A DNA stretch of 36,257 nt, from contig CAJBCQ010000104.1 of assembly GCA_903951595.1 (NCBI GenBank), forward strand, positions 1 to 36,257, given 5' to 3'. This DNA is from an uncultured Hyphomicrobiales bacterium (GTDB lineage Bacteria > Pseudomonadota > Alphaproteobacteria > Rhizobiales > Aestuariivirgaceae). The position numbers were made by a program, and so were the translations under genes. Under the pieces are notes generated by a model. It did no database searches. It had not been told where the DNA came from and worked only from the letters and a program-made list of their open reading frames with translations. Of the stretch, positions 33,243 through 36,257 are shown piece by piece. Each line of letters begins with the position of its first letter. Position 1 is the first letter of the stretch.

Positions 33243-33824
33243 ATGAAGAATTTCCGTGTGTCCCGTTTGAAGTCATTTGCGCTGGCCGGGGCTGTCGCCA
33301 TGTGCGTTTCGAGTGCAGCGATGGCAGCTGACATGGATACCGATTACACGCCACCGCCGTCTGAAGGTGGCTGGTATTTGCGTGGTGATCTCGGCTGGTC
33401 TTGGCTCAACTGGGATGGTGGCGAAAATGATGGCGCCATGACGGGTGGCGGTGGCCTTGGCTATGCCTATGGCAATGGCGTGCGCGCAGATATGCGGGTG
33501 GATTACTCAGGCGAGTATAAGTCTGGCACGGATCTGGCCCCGCAGGATTTCACCACCACCACGGCACTCATGAACGCCTATTATGATTTTCCTGTTTCTG
33601 ACACGGCCAGCCCCTATGTGGGTGCCGGCCTTGGCTGGGGCTGGGCTGGTGACGGCAAGGCCGGCGATGATGATGGTTTTGCCTGGTCGCTCATGGCGGG
33701 TCTGAACCTGCGTATGACGGACTCGATCATGGCTGATGTCGGCTATCGCTATCGCAACATTGGCGTGAGCGGTGACAATCTGAACGATCACGCTGTACTG
33801 GCTGGTATGCGCTTCTCGTTCTGA
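33243..33824 (+). CDS. Outer-membrane beta-barrel protein (Omp25/RopB-like)
   Basis: The 193-residue product has a signal peptide (MKNFRVSRLKSFALAGAVAM..., cleavage after AMA near residue 28). The mature part alternates glycine/aromatic strands, such as GGWYLRGDLGWSWLNW, SPYVGAGLGWGWAGDG and SIMADVGYRYRNIGVSG. It ends VLAGMRFSF with the terminal phenylalanine expected for outer-membrane insertion. The size fits an eight-stranded barrel of the Omp25/RopB group of Rhizobiales. AAGAAGG eight bases upstream supports ATG 33243 over a GTG three codons earlier. It is a single-gene unit closed by a terminator. Confidence 0.88.
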   Translation: MKNFRVSRLKSFALAGAVAMCVSSAAMAADMDTDYTPPPSEGGWYLRGDLGWSWLNWDGGENDGAMTGGGGLGYAYGNGVRADMRVDYSGEYKSGTDLAPQDFTTTTALMNAYYDFPVSDTASPYVGAGLGWGWAGDGKAGDDDGFAWSLMAGLNLRMTDSIMADVGYRYRNIGVSGDNLNDHAVLAGMRFSF

Positions 33825-33842
33825 GTGGTGCCTTTGTGAATC

Positions 33843-33877
33843 AAATGGCCGGGCCTTGGTGCCCGGCCATTTCTGTT
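33843..33877 (+). terminator. Terminator between the beta-barrel gene and serA
   Basis: A 12-bp perfect stem (AAATGGCCGGGC / GCCCGGCCATTT) with a 6-base loop lies between two converging genes, 18 bases after the outer-membrane protein stop. Short T-rich stretches on both sides suggest it can act in both directions. Confidence 0.78.
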
Positions 33878-33909
33878 TGGCGCTTCGAAAAGCTGGGAAA
33901 CCCCGCGCG

Positions 33910-35496
33910 TTAAAACGCCAGCGGCTTTGCCTGTCGCACATTGGGCAGGTTTTGCACTTCGGCAAGCACGGCGGGTGCAATGGCTTCGTCGATTTCCACC
34001 AAGGCAATCGCATCACCGCCGCGTTCTTGGCGGCCGAGATGGAAGGTGGCGATGTTCACGCCCGCCCGCCCCAAGGCCATGCCGAGGGCACCAATGAAAC
34101 CGGGCTTATCGGCATTTGTTACATAAAGCATGTGGGGGCCGAATTCAGATTCGAGGTTGATGCCCTTGATCTGGATGATGCGCGGCTTGCCGTCGGAGAA
34201 AACGGTGCCTGCCACCGAGCGTTCTTGATCTGCCATGCGTATGCTCACGCGGATATAGCTATCATAAGTGCCGCGCTGCGTTTGGCGCACCTCGTTGACC
34301 TGACAGCCGCGTTCACGGGCAGCCACGGGGGCTGATACCATATTCACATCGCCCAGCATTGGTTTGAGCACACCCGACAGGGCAGCGGAGGTGAGGGCGC
34401 GGGTGTTCATCTCGGCCACTTCACCGGCATATTCGATGGTGATGGCATCGAGGGCTGAATCGGTAAGCTGACCGGCAAAGGAGCCAAGCTTTTCGGCCAG
34501 AGCGATAAAGGGCTTGAGGCGCGGGGCTTCGTCTGCCGTGATGGAAGGCATGTTGAGCGCGTTGCTGACGGCACCGCTGATCAGATAATCGGCCATCTGC
34601 TCGGCAATCTGGATCGCCACATTCTCCTGTGCTTCGGTGGTGGCGGCACCCAGATGCGGCGTGCAAACGACATTTTCGTAACCGAATAGTGGGTGGGCTT
34701 GGGCTGGTTCGACTTCGAACACATCCAGGGCTGCACCGGCCACATGGTGCGAGTCCAAGGCGGCTTTCAATGCGTCTTCCACAATCAAGCCACCGCGCGC
34801 GCAGTTGATGATGCGGACACCCTTTTTCATTTTGGCGAAGGCGGCAGCGTCGATGATGTTGCGGGTCTTGTCGGTGAGTGGGGTATGCAGCGAGATGAAA
34901 TCAGCCCGGCGCAAGAGTTCTTCCAGTTCCACTTTCTCAACACCAATCGCAATGGCGCGTTCAGCTGACAGGAAGGGATCAAAGGCGATGACCTTCATTT
35001 TGAGGCCAAGCGCGCGGTCGGCAACGATAGAGCCGATATTGCCGCAGCCGATGAGGCCCAGGGTTTTGTTGAATAGTTCGACACCCAGAAAGCGGTTCTT
35101 TTCCCACTTGCCCTGTTGGGTGGAAAGATTTGCCGCCGGAATCTGGCGGGCCAATGCCATCATCATGGAAAGCGCGTGTTCGGCGGTGGTTACTGCATTG
35201 CCGAAGGGCGTGTTCATCACGATGATGCCGCGGGCTGTGGCGGCGGGCAGGTCTACATTATCCACGCCAATGCCAGCCCGACCGATCACTTTCAAATGGG
35301 TGGCGGCGGCTACGAGTTTCGGGGAAACCTTGGTGGCCGAGCGGATGGCAAGCCCGTCATATTGCGGAATGGCGGCCAAAAGGGCGTCTTTGTCCTTGCC
35401 CAAGTCTGGCAGGTAATCCACCGCAATGCCGCGCTCGCGGAAAATTTCCACGGCGGCTTCGGAGAGTTTGTCGGATACCAGAACGCGCGGGCTCAT
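33910..35496 (-). CDS. serA: D-3-phosphoglycerate dehydrogenase SerA
   Basis: The 528-residue enzyme catalyses the first committed step of serine synthesis, NAD-dependent oxidation of 3-phosphoglycerate. It is the long form. A substrate domain and a Rossmann domain contain [34 protein letters not shown] with a catalytic arginine, and [16 protein letters not shown] with the catalytic histidine. An intervening domain follows (about 315-450), then a C-terminal ACT domain (about 455-528), as in serine-regulated enzymes. AGGAG precedes the ATG at 35496; a longer reading into serC is not credible. It overlaps serC by 4 bases (ATGA). Confidence 0.98.
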   Translation of the reverse strand: MSPRVLVSDKLSEAAVEIFRERGIAVDYLPDLGKDKDALLAAIPQYDGLAIRSATKVSPKLVAAATHLKVIGRAGIGVDNVDLPAATARGIIVMNTPFGNAVTTAEHALSMMMALARQIPAANLSTQQGKWEKNRFLGVELFNKTLGLIGCGNIGSIVADRALGLKMKVIAFDPFLSAERAIAIGVEKVELEELLRRADFISLHTPLTDKTRNIIDAAAFAKMKKGVRIINCARGGLIVEDALKAALDSHHVAGAALDVFEVEPAQAHPLFGYENVVCTPHLGAATTEAQENVAIQIAEQMADYLISGAVSNALNMPSITADEAPRLKPFIALAEKLGSFAGQLTDSALDAITIEYAGEVAEMNTRALTSAALSGVLKPMLGDVNMVSAPVAARERGCQVNEVRQTQRGTYDSYIRVSIRMADQERSVAGTVFSDGKPRIIQIKGINLESEFGPHMLYVTNADKPGFIGALGMALGRAGVNIATFHLGRQERGGDAIALVEIDEAIAPAVLAEVQNLPNVRQAKPLAF

Positions 35497-36257
35497 AGGG
35501 ATTTCTCCTGAATATGACGATAGGCCCAGGTGAGCCATTGCGTGAGGATTTGAACGTCTTGCGTTTCCACCGTTGCCCCGCACCAGATGCGAAGGCCCGC
35601 AGGCGCATCGCGGTAAGAGCCGATATCGAAGGCCACGCCTTCGGCTTCCAGCAATTTTGCCATGCGTTTGGGTGTGGCTTCATCGCCATCAATGGTCAGG
35701 CAGACGGAGGTGTTCGATGCGGTAGCGGGAACCTTGGCGAGATTATGCGCCCAAGGGGTTGCCGCGATCCAATCCGTGATGGCCTTGGTGTTGGCATCTG
35801 CCCGCGCGATGAGGCCTTTCAGGCCACCAACGGATTTTGCCCAAGACAGGGCCGCGATCCAATCTTCCACGCAGAGCATGGAAGGGGTGTTGATCGTTTC
35901 GCCCTCAAAAATTCCACGATTGAGTTTGCCACCGGACATGAGGCGGAACAGTTTGGGCATGGGCCAAGCTGGTGTGTGGTTCTCCAGCCGTTCCACAGCG
36001 CGGGGGCCGAGGATGATGACGCCATGGGCGCCCTCACCGCCCAGCGCCTTTTGCCAGGAGAAGGTGGTGACATCGAGCTTGTCGAAAGCGAGCGGCTGGG
36101 CAAAGGCGGCGGAAGTGGCGTCGCAGATGGTGAGGCCTTGGCGATCATGCGGAATCCAATCAGCGTTCGGCACGCGCACGCCCGACGTGGTGCCGTTCCA
36201 GGTGAACACGACATCGCGGGTGAAATCGACGGATGTGAGATCGGGCAATTCGCCATA
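35493..36257 (-). CDS. serC: Phosphoserine aminotransferase SerC, 5' end outside window
   Basis: The frame is open from the window edge to a stop at 35493, giving the C-terminal 254 residues of a PLP-dependent class V aminotransferase. Visible motifs are [20 protein letters not shown] and the Schiff-base lysine in [32 protein letters not shown], with [10 protein letters not shown] near the end, also fits. These match the alphaproteobacterial-type SerC, which converts 3-phosphohydroxypyruvate and glutamate to phosphoserine. The upstream residues ([12 protein letters not shown]) continue the protein, so the true start lies beyond 36257. It is directly coupled to serA, which acts just before it in the pathway. 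Confidence 0.96.
   Translation of the reverse strand, partial: YGELPDLTSVDFTRDVVFTWNGTTSGVRVPNADWIPHDRQGLTICDATSAAFAQPLAFDKLDVTTFSWQKALGGEGAHGVIILGPRAVERLENHTPAWPMPKLFRLMSGGKLNRGIFEGETINTPSMLCVEDWIAALSWAKSVGGLKGLIARADANTKAITDWIAATPWAHNLAKVPATASNTSVCLTIDGDEATPKRMAKLLEAEGVAFDIGSYRDAPAGLRIWCGATVETQDVQILTQWLTWAYRHIQEKSL

Noticed and set aside
36246-36257. A serC start codon near the right edge
   Set aside because: The candidate is a TTG inside the protein; conserved coding sequence continues to the window end, and 254 residues are too few for a full SerC.
1-36257. CRISPR array, tRNA, rRNA, prophage or transposase genes
   Set aside because: No regularly spaced direct repeats, no tRNA-like cloverleaf at expected intergenic sites and no transposase or integrase motif were seen on reading both strands.

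Overview
This GC-rich, gene-dense window comes from an alphaproteobacterial chromosome, most likely of the order Hyphomicrobiales (Rhizobiales). The assignment rests on gene order: purE-purK-rpsU, tkt-pgk-class I aldolase, DUF4164-zapA-6S RNA-fau-ymdB-like, yebC-ruvCAB-ybgC-tolQRAB-pal-cpoB-tilS-ftsH-folP-glmM, and serC-serA. I cannot name the genus from sequence alone. Almost every gene is an intact housekeeping gene; the accessory DNA is confined to two short stretches.

Layout. Bases 1-930 hold the 5' part of an SbtA-family bicarbonate-type permease (minus). Two divergent DUF465 mini-genes (about 1026-1591) precede purE, purK and rpsU (1620-3533, plus), which end at a strong terminator. From 3594 to 14407 everything is on the minus strand. 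In transcription order these genes are tkt, pgk, class I fructose-bisphosphate aldolase, a degenerate ThiE-like gene, a Sel1-repeat protein, an inositol-monophosphatase family enzyme, a MotA/ExbB-like channel with its OmpA/MotB-like partner, an MFS transporter and an SDR oxidoreductase. A divergent promoter region at about 14440-14540 separates tkt from DUF4164-zapA.

Between zapA and the probable 6S RNA-fau pair sit two complete convergent toxin-antitoxin modules, HigBA (plus) and HicAB (minus). This looks like an insertion into a conserved block. Then follow fau, a YmdB-type phosphoesterase, yebC and ruvC. About 0.9 kb of unusual DNA separates ruvC from ruvA: palindromic intergenic repeats and an AT-richer orphan membrane-protein gene.

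From ruvA to glmM (20405-33078) there is a continuous plus-strand block for Holliday-junction processing, the Tol-Pal envelope machine, tRNA-Ile lysidine synthesis, FtsH proteolysis, folate and amino-sugar synthesis. ftsH is preceded by a good match to the alphaproteobacterial heat-shock (sigma-32) promoter. A small Omp25-like beta-barrel gene and a terminator follow. The window closes with the minus-strand serine pathway, serA and a 5'-truncated serC.

No tRNA, rRNA, transposase, prophage or CRISPR array was seen. No clear new multi-gene system was found. The most interesting items are the double toxin-antitoxin insertion beside 6S RNA, the ruvC/ruvA insertion with its repeats, the uncharacterised MotA/OmpA-like pair, and the degenerate ThiE-like gene in the glycolysis cluster.
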